A stretch of 64,000 nt of DNA, from the NCBI GenBank assembly GCA_000717735.1, contig JOBE01000009.1, forward strand, positions 62,001 through 126,000, in the 5' to 3' direction. The translations under genes were made by a program, and so were the position numbers. This DNA is from Streptomyces griseoluteus. GTDB taxonomy: Bacteria > Actinomycetota > Actinomycetes > Streptomycetales > Streptomycetaceae. The notes under the pieces were generated by a model that was not told the origin of the DNA, searched no databases, and saw only the letters and a program-made list of their open reading frames with translations. Below are positions 8,693 through 17,173 of this stretch, one piece after another; position 1 is the stretch's first letter, and every line of letters starts with the position of its first letter.

Positions 8693-9634
8693 ATGTCACT
8701 CCCCCTGGAAGGACTGAGCGCGATCGTCACCGGTGCCGGGCGCGGTCTCGGCCGCGCCGAGGCCCTCGAACTGGCCCGGCTCGGCGCCGCCGTCGTCGTC
8801 AACGACTACGGACAGCCCGGCCGCGACGGCTCCGGTGCCGCCTCCGCCGCGCCCGCCGAGGAGGTCGCCGCGGAGATCCGCGCGGCGGGCGGCCGGGCGG
8901 TCGGGCACCTCGGCGACGTCTCCGACTTCGAGACCGCGCGGGCCCTGGTCGACCTGGCCGTCGCCGAGTTCGGGAAACTGGACGTCCTGGTCAACAACGC
9001 GGGCATCCTGCGCGACCGGATGGTCTTCTCGATGAGCGAGGACGAGTGGGACTCGGTCGTACGGGTCCACCTCAAGGGTCACTTCAACACCACCCACTTC
9101 GCCGCCGTGCACTGGCGGGGCCGCGCCAAGGCCGGGGAGACCGGCGTCTACGGCCGGATCGTCAACACCTCCTCCGAGGCCTTCCTCGCGGGCTCGGCCG
9201 GTCAGCCCAACTACGCGGCGGCCAAGGGCGGCATCGTCGGCCTGACCACCTCGACGGCGCTCGCGCTCGCCCGGTACGGGGTCACGGCCAACGCGATCTG
9301 TCCGAGGGCCAGGACGCGGATGACGGAGGACGTGTTCGCGGGCTTCGGCGAGCCGGGGGAGGGGGAGCTCGACCCGCTGTCCCCGGAGCACGTGGCGCCG
9401 CTCGTCGGCTATCTCGCCTCCCCGGCCGCGTCCGGGGTCAACGGCCAGCTGCTCGTCGTGCACGGCGGGATGGTGGCGGTCGTGGACCGGCCGCGGGTTT
9501 CGGCCAAGTTCGACACGGCCAAGGAGGCGTTCACGTACGAGGAACTGGACGGCCTGCTCACCCCGCACTACGCGTCCCGCCCGGCGGGAGAGACCTTCGC
9601 CGCGGCGGAGGTGCTGGGGCTGAAGAAGGGCTGA
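8693..9634 (+). CDS. SDR reductase, 17-beta-HSD4/Hsd4A-like
   Basis: The 313-residue short-chain dehydrogenase has the cofactor motif TGAGRGLGRA at 13-22, NNAG in the middle and the catalytic YAAAK near 173-177. It is longer than a classical 250-residue SDR: the extra C-terminus (about 260-313, with FDTAKEAFTYEELD and a terminal LGLKKG) is typical of the peroxisomal multifunctional-enzyme dehydrogenase domain and mycobacterial Hsd4A. It would oxidise the (R)-3-hydroxyacyl-CoA made by the MaoC hydratase two genes upstream. The gene follows the MDR gene by 14 bp, and a strong terminator follows it. Physiological substrate unproven. Confidence 0.88.
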   Translation: MSLPLEGLSAIVTGAGRGLGRAEALELARLGAAVVVNDYGQPGRDGSGAASAAPAEEVAAEIRAAGGRAVGHLGDVSDFETARALVDLAVAEFGKLDVLVNNAGILRDRMVFSMSEDEWDSVVRVHLKGHFNTTHFAAVHWRGRAKAGETGVYGRIVNTSSEAFLAGSAGQPNYAAAKGGIVGLTTSTALALARYGVTANAICPRARTRMTEDVFAGFGEPGEGELDPLSPEHVAPLVGYLASPAASGVNGQLLVVHGGMVAVVDRPRVSAKFDTAKEAFTYEELDGLLTPHYASRPAGETFAAAEVLGLKKG

Positions 9635-9675
9635 GGACGGGCCGTCGGACGAGGACGGTCAGCGGTGGGGTAGGA

Positions 9676-9705
9676 CGAGGGCCCCGGGGATACCCGGGGC
9701 CCTCG
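9676..9705 (+). terminator. intrinsic terminator hairpin
   Basis: Thirteen perfect base pairs (CGAGGGCCCCGGG with its complement) around a GATA loop, 42 bp after the reductase stop. It closes the MaoC-MDR-SDR operon. Confidence 0.8.
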
Positions 9706-9741
9706 CGTCACTGGACCGGCTCCGTCGCCGGACCTACCGCG

Positions 9742-9870
9742 TCACTGCGCTTCCGGCTCGCGGCGGTGGCGGCCGTGCGGGGAGGACGCGGAGTCCTCCG
9801 CCGGCGAGGCCTCACCGCGGTGCTTGCCGGAGCCGTTCCGCTCCTGCCCGTGCGTGTTGTTTTCCGACAT
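9742..9870 (-). CDS. small hydrophilic protein
   Basis: A 42-codon ORF, MSENNTHGQERNGSGKHRGE at its start and ending HRREPEAQ, very rich in charged and polar residues with no hydrophobic core. I recall highly similar peptides annotated as small hydrophilic proteins in many Streptomyces genomes, which supports a real gene. Start at the ATG preceded by GGTGAG about six bases upstream. Function unknown; it is probably disordered. Confidence 0.65.
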   Translation of the reverse strand: MSENNTHGQERNGSGKHRGEASPAEDSASSPHGRHRREPEAQ

Positions 9871-9918
9871 GGTCGAACTCACCCCGTTGACATCGGTCTT
9901 GCTGTGCAGCCCGAGATT

Positions 9919-11097
9919 CTAGCCAGCGGGTCTCCGGTCGGTGAGAGGCGCCTGCTGCAACGGCACCGGACGGCACACCCGGGGCTCCTCGGCGACCGCC
10001 GCCACCGTCACCGCCGGCTCGGGCTCCGGCTCCGGCTCCGGCGGCGGCTCCATGTCCGCGAGCCCGCACGGCGCCCCGGCCGTCACGTACGGCAGCCGCA
10101 GCACGCCCCCGGTCGTCCACAGGCCGGCACCGGCCAGCCAGCCGGCGGGGGCCGCCAAATGGCCCAGTCGGCGTGCCGACGGCCGCCAGACACCCACCCA
10201 GCTGCCGCCCGCCGCGTCGATCCGCAGCGCCACCGAGCAGCTCTCCGGCATCAGCACCTGCCCCGGCTGCACCGCGAACGGCGTCACCGCCGCGTCGTCG
10301 AGCCGCAGGCACTCCGGGAACCGCACCGGCAGCAGACTCCCGAGCACCCCCCAGCCGAGCCGGTCGTGTCCCGGCGACGGCGCGTCGGAGCGGATCAGGA
10401 GCAGCCCGCTGTCCGGGTCGGCGAGGAGCAGCCGGTCGTTGCTCTCCTCGGTGATCTGGAGGAGCGGCGTCACCTCCCCGCCCCGCTCCAGGTCGACTGC
10501 GACGGCCTTCACGGGACCGTCGCCGAGCCGCCGGTCGAGCGCGAGCATCCGGCCCGTACGGTCGAGCCACACCCCGCCCGTGCAGCGGCCCCTGACCTCC
10601 GCCACCTGCTCGGGGCCGAAGGCGCCGCCCGCCACCAGCCACAGCGTCGTCGTGTCGGGGCCGACGCACATCGCGTACGCGCAGATGCCGTCCGGCGAGG
10701 GCGGCAGCAGCACCAGGTGCTCGGACCCCGGGGCCTCCACCGCGCCGAGCTGGAGCTCGCCGGTGGCCGGTCCTGTGGGATAGAGCAGCGAGAACGTGTT
10801 CCGCCGCCCGTCCACGCGGCGGGCGACGAGGACGCGGCCGTCCGCGAGGGGCAGCAGCCGGGTGCCCGGCTCCTCCGGCTGGTCGAGGGGGAGCGGCACG
10901 GCGTACGGCTCCGGGCCGTCGAGCGTCCACCTCTCCACGTACAGGGCGTCACCGGCGCCCGCGAGCCGGGCCGCGTACGCGCCGTTCGCCGTGATCGTGA
11001 ACCCCGTCGGCCACCCGGCGTCTCCGGGGCGCGCCCCGTCCCGGTGTCCCTCGCGGTCGTCGTCCTCGGCCGCCGTCTCGATGGCACACGCTGTCAT
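9919..11097 (-). CDS. hypothetical protein, beta-propeller-like repeats
   Basis: About 392 residues, unrecognised by family. The sequence has repeated short segments ending in strand-turn patterns (for example GGRNTFSLLYPTG-like, GGVWLDRTGRMLALDRRLG, DRLLLADPDSGLLLIRSD) that suggest a WD/YVTN-like propeller. A Pro-Glu run near residue 350 precedes the basic C-terminus. No signal peptide is evident. The start is the ATG at 11097, because GGAGGTG lies eight bases upstream; an upstream GTG at 11118 would overlap that ribosome site. It is transcribed away from the siderophore lipoprotein gene. Confidence 0.7.
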   Translation of the reverse strand: MTACAIETAAEDDDREGHRDGARPGDAGWPTGFTITANGAYAARLAGAGDALYVERWTLDGPEPYAVPLPLDQPEEPGTRLLPLADGRVLVARRVDGRRNTFSLLYPTGPATGELQLGAVEAPGSEHLVLLPPSPDGICAYAMCVGPDTTTLWLVAGGAFGPEQVAEVRGRCTGGVWLDRTGRMLALDRRLGDGPVKAVAVDLERGGEVTPLLQITEESNDRLLLADPDSGLLLIRSDAPSPGHDRLGWGVLGSLLPVRFPECLRLDDAAVTPFAVQPGQVLMPESCSVALRIDAAGGSWVGVWRPSARRLGHLAAPAGWLAGAGLWTTGGVLRLPYVTAGAPCGLADMEPPPEPEPEPEPAVTVAAVAEEPRVCRPVPLQQAPLTDRRPAG

Positions 11098-11240
11098 CGA
11101 CTCGTCACCTCCGGCCACGAAGCTAGTTTTCGCACTTCCAGCCGAACAACACGAGCAGGGTCACTTCACACATAAGGGTGGCCGTGGGCGGATTCGGCTG
11201 AGGGGTGGGGGGTGGTTGTGCTGGAGTTTCCCGTGATGAG

Positions 11241-11259
11241 TAAGGTAAGGCGAACCTAA
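11241..11259. promoter_or_regulatory. iron box (DmdR/IdeR operator)
   Basis: TAAGGTAAGGCGAACCTAA matches 16 of 19 positions of the DtxR/IdeR consensus TTAGGTTAGGCTAACCTAA. It lies about 65 bp before the siderophore-binding lipoprotein, the expected place for iron-dependent repression by DmdR1. Confidence 0.85.
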
Positions 11260-11324
11260 ACGGAGTCTCAGGCTCCGGCCGGTCGTGCCCGAATCCCCGC
11301 CAGGACCCGTACAGGAGCCTTCTC

Positions 11325-12377
11325 ATGTCCCTCCGCCGCCGCGGCACCGCCGCCGCCGTCGCCCTCGCCGCCGCGCTCTCGCTCGCGGCCTGCGGCGGAG
11401 GCGACACCGGATCCGACTCCTCCAAGAAGGAGGACACGGCCAAGGGCGACACGACCAAGAAGAAGGACGTCGCCACCGGCGGCAAGGACTTCGGCGACGC
11501 GGCGGCCAAGACCGCGGCCATGGGCACCGACGCCACGGCGGGCCAGTTCCCCCGCACCCTGACGCACGCGCTCGGCAAGACCGAACTGAAGGCCGCCCCC
11601 AAGCGGGTCGTCGTCCTCGACGTCGGCGAGCTCGACAACGTCGTCTCCCTGGGCATCCAGCCCGTCGGCTACGCCCCCTCCGAGGGCGACGACGGCATCC
11701 CCGGCTACCTCAAGAAGGACGCCGGCGCCCCGAAGTCCGTCGGCACCATCAACAACCTCAACCTGGAGGCCATCGCCAACCTCCAGCCCGACCTGATCCT
11801 CGGCAGCCAGCTCCGCGCCGCGGACAAGTACGACGAGCTGTCGAAGATCGCGCCGACCGTGTTCTCCATCCGCCCGGGCTTCACCTGGAAGGAGAACTAC
11901 CTCCTCAACGCCGCCGCGCTCGACAAGACCGCCGAGGCGAAGGAGAAGCTCGCCGCGTACGAGACGAAGGCGAAGCAGCTCGGCACCGACATCGGCGCCG
12001 ACAAGCCGACCATCTCGATGGTCCGCTACCTCCCGGGCAAGATCCGCCTCTACGCCAAGGCGTCCTTCATCGGCACCATCCTCGAGGACGCGGGCCTGCC
12101 GCGGCCCGAGAACCAGCAGGTCGACGAGCTGGCCGCCGAGATCAGCCCCGAGAAGATCGACGAGGCCGACGCCGACTGGATCTTCACCGGCGTGTACGGC
12201 GACGCCAAGGCCACCAAGAAGGACACCGCCCAGGCCAACCCGCTCTGGAAGAACCTCAAGGCGGTCAAGGCCGGCCAGGCCAAGGACGTCCCGGACGAGA
12301 CCTGGTACCTCGGCCTCGGCGTGACCGCGGCGAACAGCGTCCTCGACGACCTGCGCGCGGACCTCGTCAAGAAGTAG
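11325..12377 (+). CDS. iron-siderophore ABC transporter substrate-binding lipoprotein
   Basis: A 350-residue FecB/FhuD-type (type III) binding protein. Signal peptide with twin basic start and lipobox LAAC (Cys23), then a Lys/Asp-rich linker and a TroA-like fold. KRVVVLDVGELDNVVSLGIQ begins the N-lobe near 92, and the NLEAIANLQPDLILGS segment is the typical domain for this family. It would sit on the outer face of the membrane and hand ferric siderophore to an ABC permease. No permease or ATPase is adjacent, so it must use one encoded elsewhere. ATG 11325 follows CAGGAG. Iron control is shown by the box at 11241. Confidence 0.88.
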   Translation: MSLRRRGTAAAVALAAALSLAACGGGDTGSDSSKKEDTAKGDTTKKKDVATGGKDFGDAAAKTAAMGTDATAGQFPRTLTHALGKTELKAAPKRVVVLDVGELDNVVSLGIQPVGYAPSEGDDGIPGYLKKDAGAPKSVGTINNLNLEAIANLQPDLILGSQLRAADKYDELSKIAPTVFSIRPGFTWKENYLLNAAALDKTAEAKEKLAAYETKAKQLGTDIGADKPTISMVRYLPGKIRLYAKASFIGTILEDAGLPRPENQQVDELAAEISPEKIDEADADWIFTGVYGDAKATKKDTAQANPLWKNLKAVKAGQAKDVPDETWYLGLGVTAANSVLDDLRADLVKK

Positions 12378-12422
12378 TCCCTGGCCGGTGGGTTATCCAC
12401 AGGCCAGAACGGTGGGGCACGT

Positions 12423-12442
12423 GAGGAAGGTAGCCTTTCCTC
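12423..12442. promoter_or_regulatory. imperfect inverted repeat at nif3-like start
   Basis: Arms GAGGAAGG and CCTTTCCTC (one extra base) enclose TAG, ending two bases before the GTG start. It could be an operator or a structure over the ribosome site; no regulator is suggested. Confidence 0.3.
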
Positions 12443-12443
12443 C

Positions 12444-13262
12444 GTGCCCCGTCTGTCTGAAGTAACCGCCGCGCTCGACGCCCTCTGGCCGCCCGAGCGG
12501 GCCGAGTCGTGGGACGCCGTCGGCACCGTCTGCGGTGACCCCGACGCCGAGGTCACCCGCGTGCTCTTCGCCGTCGACCCCGTCCAGGAGATCGCCGACG
12601 AGGCCGTCGCCCTCGGCGCCGACCTGATCGTGACCCACCACCCGCTCTACCTGCGCGGTACGACGACGGTCGCGGCCGGCCACTTCAAGGGCCGCGTCGT
12701 GCACGGACTCATCAAGCACGACATCGCCCTCCACGTCGCGCACACCAACGCCGACACCGCCGACCCCGGCGTCTCCGACGCCCTGGCCGGTGCCCTCGAC
12801 CTCCGCGTCACCGGCCCTCTCGTGCCCGAGAACAACCTCGGCCGGATCTGCGAGCTGGACCGCCCCGAGACTCTCGCCGAGTTCGCCGCCCGCGCCGCCG
12901 CGCGGCTGCCCGCCACCGCGCAGGGCATCAGGGTCGCCGGAGACCCCGGCATGACCGTGCGCCGCGTCGCCGTCAGCGGCGGCTCCGGCGACAGCCTCTT
13001 CGACGCCGTGCGGGCCGCGGGCGTGGACGTCTTCCTCACCGCCGACCTGCGCCACCACCCCGTCTCCGAGGCCACCCAGCACTCTCCCCTCGGGCTCGTC
13101 GACGCCGCCCACTGGGCCACCGAATGGCCCTGGTGCGAGCAGGCGGCCGCCCAGCTCGACGAGATTTCCGACCGTCACGGCTGGGACCTGCGCGTCCACG
13201 TCTCGAAGACGGTCACCGACCCCTGGTCCTTCCACCACACCTCCCCTGGAGCCCCCAACTGA
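12444..13262 (+). CDS. Nif3-like dinuclear metal centre protein
   Basis: The 272-residue protein belongs to the NIF3/YbgI (DUF34) family. Metal-binding signatures are seen: WDAVGTVCGD near 28-37, DLIVTHHPLYLRG near 67-79 and the C-terminal VDAAHWATEWP region carrying the last His and Glu ligands. These proteins bind two metal ions; the reaction is unresolved (older annotation as type 2 GTP cyclohydrolase is doubtful). The GTG at 12444 starts PRLSEVTAALD as in homologues. It begins a tight operon with the zinc-ribbon protein and the RNase H fusion, with four-base CTGA and one-base TAATG overlaps. Confidence 0.87.
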   Translation: MPRLSEVTAALDALWPPERAESWDAVGTVCGDPDAEVTRVLFAVDPVQEIADEAVALGADLIVTHHPLYLRGTTTVAAGHFKGRVVHGLIKHDIALHVAHTNADTADPGVSDALAGALDLRVTGPLVPENNLGRICELDRPETLAEFAARAAARLPATAQGIRVAGDPGMTVRRVAVSGGSGDSLFDAVRAAGVDVFLTADLRHHPVSEATQHSPLGLVDAAHWATEWPWCEQAAAQLDEISDRHGWDLRVHVSKTVTDPWSFHHTSPGAPN

Positions 13263-14002
13263 ACGCCGCGCCCGCCGACCAGATTCGCCTTCTCGACGTC
13301 CAGGCCCTGGACGTCCGCCTCCAGCAGCTCGCCCACAAGCGCGGCTCGCTGCCCGAGCACGCCGAGCTGGAGTCGCTCTCCAAGGACCTCACCCAGCTGC
13401 GCGACCTCCTCGTCGCCGCGCAGACCCAGGAGAGCGACTGCGGCCGCGAGCAGACCAAGGCCGAGCAGGACGTCGACCAGGTCCGCCAGCGCGCCACGCG
13501 CGACCAGCAGCGCCTCGACTCCGGCGCCGTCTCCTCCCCGAAGGACCTGGAGAACCTCCAGCGCGAGATCGTCTCGCTCGCCAAGCGCCAGGGCGACCTG
13601 GAGGAGATCGTCCTCGAGGTCATGGAGCGCCGCGAGGCCATCCAGGAGCGCCTGGCCGAGCTGACCGAGCGGGTCTCCGCCGTCCAGGCCAAGACCGACG
13701 CGGCCACGGCCCGGCGCGACGCCGCCGAGGCGGAGCTCGACGCCGAGGAGGCCTCCGTGGCCAAGGAGCGCGAGCTGATCGCGGGCTCCGTACCGGCCGA
13801 CCTGCTCAAGCTGTACGAGAAGCTGCGCGAGCAGCAGGGCGGCGTCGGCGCGGCCCGGCTCTACCAGCGCAAGTGCGAGGGCTGCCACATCGAGCTCAAC
13901 ATCACCGAGCTGAACGACGTCCGCGCCGCCGCCCGTGACGCGGTCGTCCGCTGCGAGAACTGCCGCCGGATCCTCGTCCGCACCTCGGAGTCCGGTCTGT
14001 AA
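13259..14002 (+). CDS. coiled-coil C4-type zinc-ribbon protein
   Basis: A 247-residue protein with a long antiparallel coiled coil (about 10-180) and a C-terminal zinc ribbon, CEGCH near 207 and CENC near 233. The family (CdsZ-like, DUF164) is paired with Nif3 genes in many bacteria. The most likely start is CTG at 13259, which overlaps the upstream TGA as CTGA and has GGAG seven bases before it. No ATG, GTG or TTG exists in frame near here; the next in-frame start is 135 bp upstream, deep inside nif3. Translation is probably coupled to the Nif3 gene. Role unproven; nucleic-acid binding is a guess. Confidence 0.82.
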   Translation: MNAAPADQIRLLDVQALDVRLQQLAHKRGSLPEHAELESLSKDLTQLRDLLVAAQTQESDCGREQTKAEQDVDQVRQRATRDQQRLDSGAVSSPKDLENLQREIVSLAKRQGDLEEIVLEVMERREAIQERLAELTERVSAVQAKTDAATARRDAAEAELDAEEASVAKERELIAGSVPADLLKLYEKLREQQGGVGAARLYQRKCEGCHIELNITELNDVRAAARDAVVRCENCRRILVRTSESGL

Positions 14003-15561
14003 TGTCCGTCCCTCCGTCTTCGCGAGAGCTGATCGTCGAGGCCGACGGGGGTTCCCGGGGCAACCCGGGGCCCGCCGGCTACGGGGCGGTCGTCCTGGAC
14101 CCCGCCACGGGCGAGACGCTCGCGGAGGCGGCCGAGTACATCGGCGTGGCGACGAACAACGTCGCCGAGTACAAGGGCCTGGTGGCGGGCCTGAAGGCGG
14201 CCCGGGCGCTGTTCCCCGACGCCACCGTCCACGTCCGCATGGACTCCAAGCTGGTCGTCGAGCAGATGTCCGGCCGCTGGAAGATCAAGCACCCGGACAT
14301 GAAGCCGCTCGCCGCCGAGGCCGGCCGGGTCTTCCCGGCGGGCCGCGTCCGCTACGAGTGGATCCCGCGCGAGCGCAACAAGCACGCGGACCGGCTCGCG
14401 AACGAGGCGATGGACGCGGGCAAGCTGGGTCGCCGGTGGGAGCCGTCCGCCTCGACGGCCGGCCTCGACGCCATGGCCGCCCGCAACGCCGCGACTCCGG
14501 CGGGTCCGCCGGGTGACGCGACGGCGGGCGCGGCCCGCGCGAGGGCGGCGCTGGGGGCACGGCCGGCCGCCGGGACCCGCACGAGCGTGACGGGGACCGG
14601 AACGGCCGCCTGGCCGAGCACGGCGTCCCGACCGTCCGCCCCCAGCGACCTGCCGGACGAGGGCCTGTTCACGGCGGAGGCCCTCGGGGCCCCGGGCGAC
14701 TTCGAGGCCACGGGGGATTTCGAGGCCGAGGCGGGCACGAGGTCCGCGACGGGCCACGCCGGGCGCGCCGCCGGCACGCGTGCCGGAGCCGCCGGATCGC
14801 CGCTCACGGCGCCCGCCGCCCCGCCCGCCGAGGCCGTCGGCGACACCGAGGCCGCCGCTCTGCCGGTGCCGCCGCCCGCCGTCCCCGCGCAGCCGGTGAC
14901 CGCCCCCGCCCCGCAGGGCTGGACCGGGCCCGACATGGGCGCGCCCGCGACCTTCGTCCTGCTGCGGCACGGGGAGACCGCGCTCACGCCCGAGAAGCGT
15001 TTCTCCGGCAGCGGGGGCACCGACCCCGAGCTCTCGGCGGCCGGACTGCGGCAGGCCGAGGCCGTCGCGGAGGCACTGGCCGCGCGCGGCACGATCCAGG
15101 AGATCGTCAGCTCGCCGCTCACCCGCTGCCGGCAGACCGCCGCCGCCGTCGCCGCCCGCCTCGGACTCGACGTACGCATCGACCAGGGGCTGCGCGAGAC
15201 CGACTTCGGCGCCTGGGAGGGCCTGAGCTTCGGCGAGGTGCGGGAGCGGTACCCGGAGGACCTCGACGCCTGGCTGGCCTCGCCGAAGGCCGCGCCGACC
15301 GGCGGGGGCGAGAGCTTCGCCACCGTCGCCCGGCGGGTCGCCGCGACCCGCGACCGGCTGACCGCCGCCCACGCGGGCCGCACCGTCCTCCTCGTCACCC
15401 ACGTCACGCCGATCAAGACCCTGGTCCGGCTCGCGCTCGGCGCCCCGCCGGAGTCCCTGTTCCGGATGGAGCTGTCGGCCGCGTCGATCTCGGCGGTGGC
15501 CTACTACGCCGACGGCAACGCGTCCGTACGACTCCTCAACGACACCTCGCACCTGCGCTGA
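14002..15561 (+). CDS. bifunctional RNase H / acid phosphatase
   Basis: A 519-residue fusion. Residues about 8-140 form a type I RNase H domain, with VEADGGSRGNPGPAGYG at the first Asp, then the Glu and Asp positions in EYKGLVAGL and MDSKLVVEQM. A long Ala/Pro/Gly-rich linker runs to about 310. A histidine-phosphatase domain then starts with LLRHGETALTPEKRFSG (phosphohistidine RHG) and ends with LLVTHVTPIKTL. In mycobacteria the homologous fusion (Rv2228c) cleaves RNA:DNA hybrids and has CobC-like phosphatase activity. The ATG shares one base with the previous stop (TAATG). Its 3' end overlaps the convergent eda gene by 26 bp. Confidence 0.92.
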   Translation: MSVPPSSRELIVEADGGSRGNPGPAGYGAVVLDPATGETLAEAAEYIGVATNNVAEYKGLVAGLKAARALFPDATVHVRMDSKLVVEQMSGRWKIKHPDMKPLAAEAGRVFPAGRVRYEWIPRERNKHADRLANEAMDAGKLGRRWEPSASTAGLDAMAARNAATPAGPPGDATAGAARARAALGARPAAGTRTSVTGTGTAAWPSTASRPSAPSDLPDEGLFTAEALGAPGDFEATGDFEAEAGTRSATGHAGRAAGTRAGAAGSPLTAPAAPPAEAVGDTEAAALPVPPPAVPAQPVTAPAPQGWTGPDMGAPATFVLLRHGETALTPEKRFSGSGGTDPELSAAGLRQAEAVAEALAARGTIQEIVSSPLTRCRQTAAAVAARLGLDVRIDQGLRETDFGAWEGLSFGEVRERYPEDLDAWLASPKAAPTGGGESFATVARRVAATRDRLTAAHAGRTVLLVTHVTPIKTLVRLALGAPPESLFRMELSAASISAVAYYADGNASVRLLNDTSHLR

Positions 15562-16213
15562 CCCGCGAAAGGCGGGACGCCTCGCGAGCCAGCGACTCGA
15601 CCCGTGCCCAGTCGCGGGCCGCGAGGGCGTCGGGCGGTAGCATCCACGTACCGCCGACGCAGCCGACGTTCGGCAGGGACAGATAGGCCGGGGCGGAGGC
15701 GAGGGAGACGCCGCCGGTCGGGCAGAAACGGGCCCGGGGGAGCGGCCCCGCGAGGGACTTCAGGTACGGGACGCCGCCCGCCGCCTCGGCCGGGAAGAAC
15801 TTCATGGTGTCCACCCCCCGTTCGAGCAGCGCCACGACCTCCGAGGCCGTCGACACCCCCGGCAGGAACGGCACGCCCGAGTCCCTCATCGCGCCGAGGA
15901 GCCGCTCGGTCCACCCCGGGCTGACCAGGAACCGGGCACCGGCGCCGACCGCGTCCGCGACGTCGGCCGCCGAGACGACGGTCCCCGCGCCGACGACCGC
16001 GTCCGGCACCTCGGCCGCGACGGCCCGGACGGCGTCGAGCGCGGCCGGGGTGCGCAGGGTGATCTCGATGAGCGGCAGACCGCCCGCCACCAGCGCCCGC
16101 GCCAGGGGTACGGAGTCGGCGGCGTCCTCGATCACGACCACCGGGACGACGGGGACGGGAGCGGCCTCAGGGGCGAGGCCGGCCAGCTCGGCAAGGTCGA
16201 ACACGCTCGTCAT
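15536..16213 (-). CDS. eda: KDPG/KHG aldolase
   Basis: The 225-residue class I aldolase of the Entner-Doudoroff and hexuronate routes cleaves 2-dehydro-3-deoxy-6-phosphogluconate to pyruvate and glyceraldehyde 3-phosphate. Glu50 in LIEITLRTP and the Schiff-base Lys138 in DTMKFFPAE are present, together with GAGTV and CPTGGV phosphate loops. The gene stands alone on its strand, overlapping the convergent RNase H fusion, with a perfect palindrome 32-47 bp before its start. No edd gene is adjacent, so the main substrate in this organism is unclear. Confidence 0.9.
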   Translation of the reverse strand: MTSVFDLAELAGLAPEAAPVPVVPVVVIEDAADSVPLARALVAGGLPLIEITLRTPAALDAVRAVAAEVPDAVVGAGTVVSAADVADAVGAGARFLVSPGWTERLLGAMRDSGVPFLPGVSTASEVVALLERGVDTMKFFPAEAAGGVPYLKSLAGPLPRARFCPTGGVSLASAPAYLSLPNVGCVGGTWMLPPDALAARDWARVESLAREASRLSRVSAGARCR

Positions 16214-16244
16214 GGCCTCATCCTGGCCACGACGAGCGGACTAC

Positions 16245-16260
16245 GCAACGATCGTTGCGC
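16245..16260. promoter_or_regulatory. perfect 16-bp palindrome before eda
   Basis: CGCAACGATCGTTGCG, followed by a half-site-like TGCAACGCG. Its position, 32-47 bp before the eda ATG, is that of an operator. The CG-centred AACG..CGTT form would suit a LacI- or IclR-type sugar-acid regulator, but none is encoded nearby. Confidence 0.6.
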
Positions 16261-16275
16261 AGGATGCAACGCGAT

Positions 16276-17043
16276 CTAGTGGATCTCGTCCACCAGGACG
16301 TCCAGCGACCCCGCCTTCCCGGTCTCCTCCACCACGTACCCCAGGTCCCGCAGCGCCTCCACCAGCTCCTCGGGCGACCGCGGCCCCGCGCCCGCCTCCA
16401 GGAGGCTCCGCACGATCCGCCCCTTCGTCGCCTTGTTGAAGTGGCTGACCACCTTCCGGGTCGGCGCGTGCAGCACCCGCACCGTCGCCGTCCGCGCCGC
16501 CACCTCCCCCTTCGGCTTCCACGCCGACGCGTACGCCGACGAGCGCAGGTCCAGGACCAGACCGTCCCCGGCCACCTCGGGAAGAACGGACGCCATCGCA
16601 CCCCGCCAGTGCGCACCGAGCGCGCCGAGCCCCGGCAGCTTCACCCCCATCGAGCAGCGGTACGACGGAATCCGGTCCGTCACCCGCACCGCGCCCCACA
16701 GCCCCGAGAACACGAGCAGCGACCGCCCCGCCCGCCTCCTGGCCGCCGCGTCCAGGGTCGCCAGACCCAGCGCGTCGTACAGGACGCCCGTGTAGACCTC
16801 GCCGGCCGGACGCGCGCCCGCCGTCCGCAGCTCCACGTTCTTCGCGACCTCGCCGCGCAGGCCCTCGCTCAGGCCCAGCACCTCGCGCGCCTTCTCCTCG
16901 TCGGCCGCGCACAGCTCGACCAGCTCGTCCAGGACCGCCGCCCGCGCCTCCGCGAGCCCCGGCAGGGACAGCGATTCCGGCTTGAGCGGCGCCCCGCGCC
17001 CCGAGGAGGCCTTGCCTTCGGAGGGCGGCAACAGCACGAGCAC
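16276..17043 (-). CDS. yaaA: peroxide stress protein YaaA
   Basis: A 255-residue member of the YaaA/DUF328 family. It begins MLVLLPPSEGKA, has VYTGVLYDALG near 82-92, SGLWGAVRVTDRIPSYRCSMG in the middle, and the C-terminal HFNKATKGRIVR typical of the group. In E. coli YaaA is induced by OxyR and limits free iron and DNA damage during peroxide stress, probably by binding DNA. Length is normal. It is a single gene between eda and the divergent RNB nuclease; no regulatory site is visible. Confidence 0.9.
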   Translation of the reverse strand: MLVLLPPSEGKASSGRGAPLKPESLSLPGLAEARAAVLDELVELCAADEEKAREVLGLSEGLRGEVAKNVELRTAGARPAGEVYTGVLYDALGLATLDAAARRRAGRSLLVFSGLWGAVRVTDRIPSYRCSMGVKLPGLGALGAHWRGAMASVLPEVAGDGLVLDLRSSAYASAWKPKGEVAARTATVRVLHAPTRKVVSHFNKATKGRIVRSLLEAGAGPRSPEELVEALRDLGYVVEETGKAGSLDVLVDEIH

Positions 17044-17173
17044 GGCGGTTCTCCTTCATACGTACGGGATCGGGGGTGCGGCCCCGGCCGTCAAGACTAC
17101 AAAGCGCGAGCCCCCGTCCCCGCCGTACGGCCTCCGGGGTGCCGTCCCCGGGACCCCGCCATACGCTCGGTCC

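Noticed and set aside
9635..9741. Additional small ORF after the SDR operon
   Set aside because: The interval is explained by the terminator hairpin; no start with a ribosome site.
11098..11118. GTG start at 11118 for the propeller-like protein
   Set aside because: It overlaps the GGAGGTG ribosome site that serves the ATG at 11097.
12378..12422. CTGGCC..GGCCAG as a terminator after the siderophore lipoprotein
   Set aside because: Six-base arms with a 15-base loop and no T tract are too weak to call.
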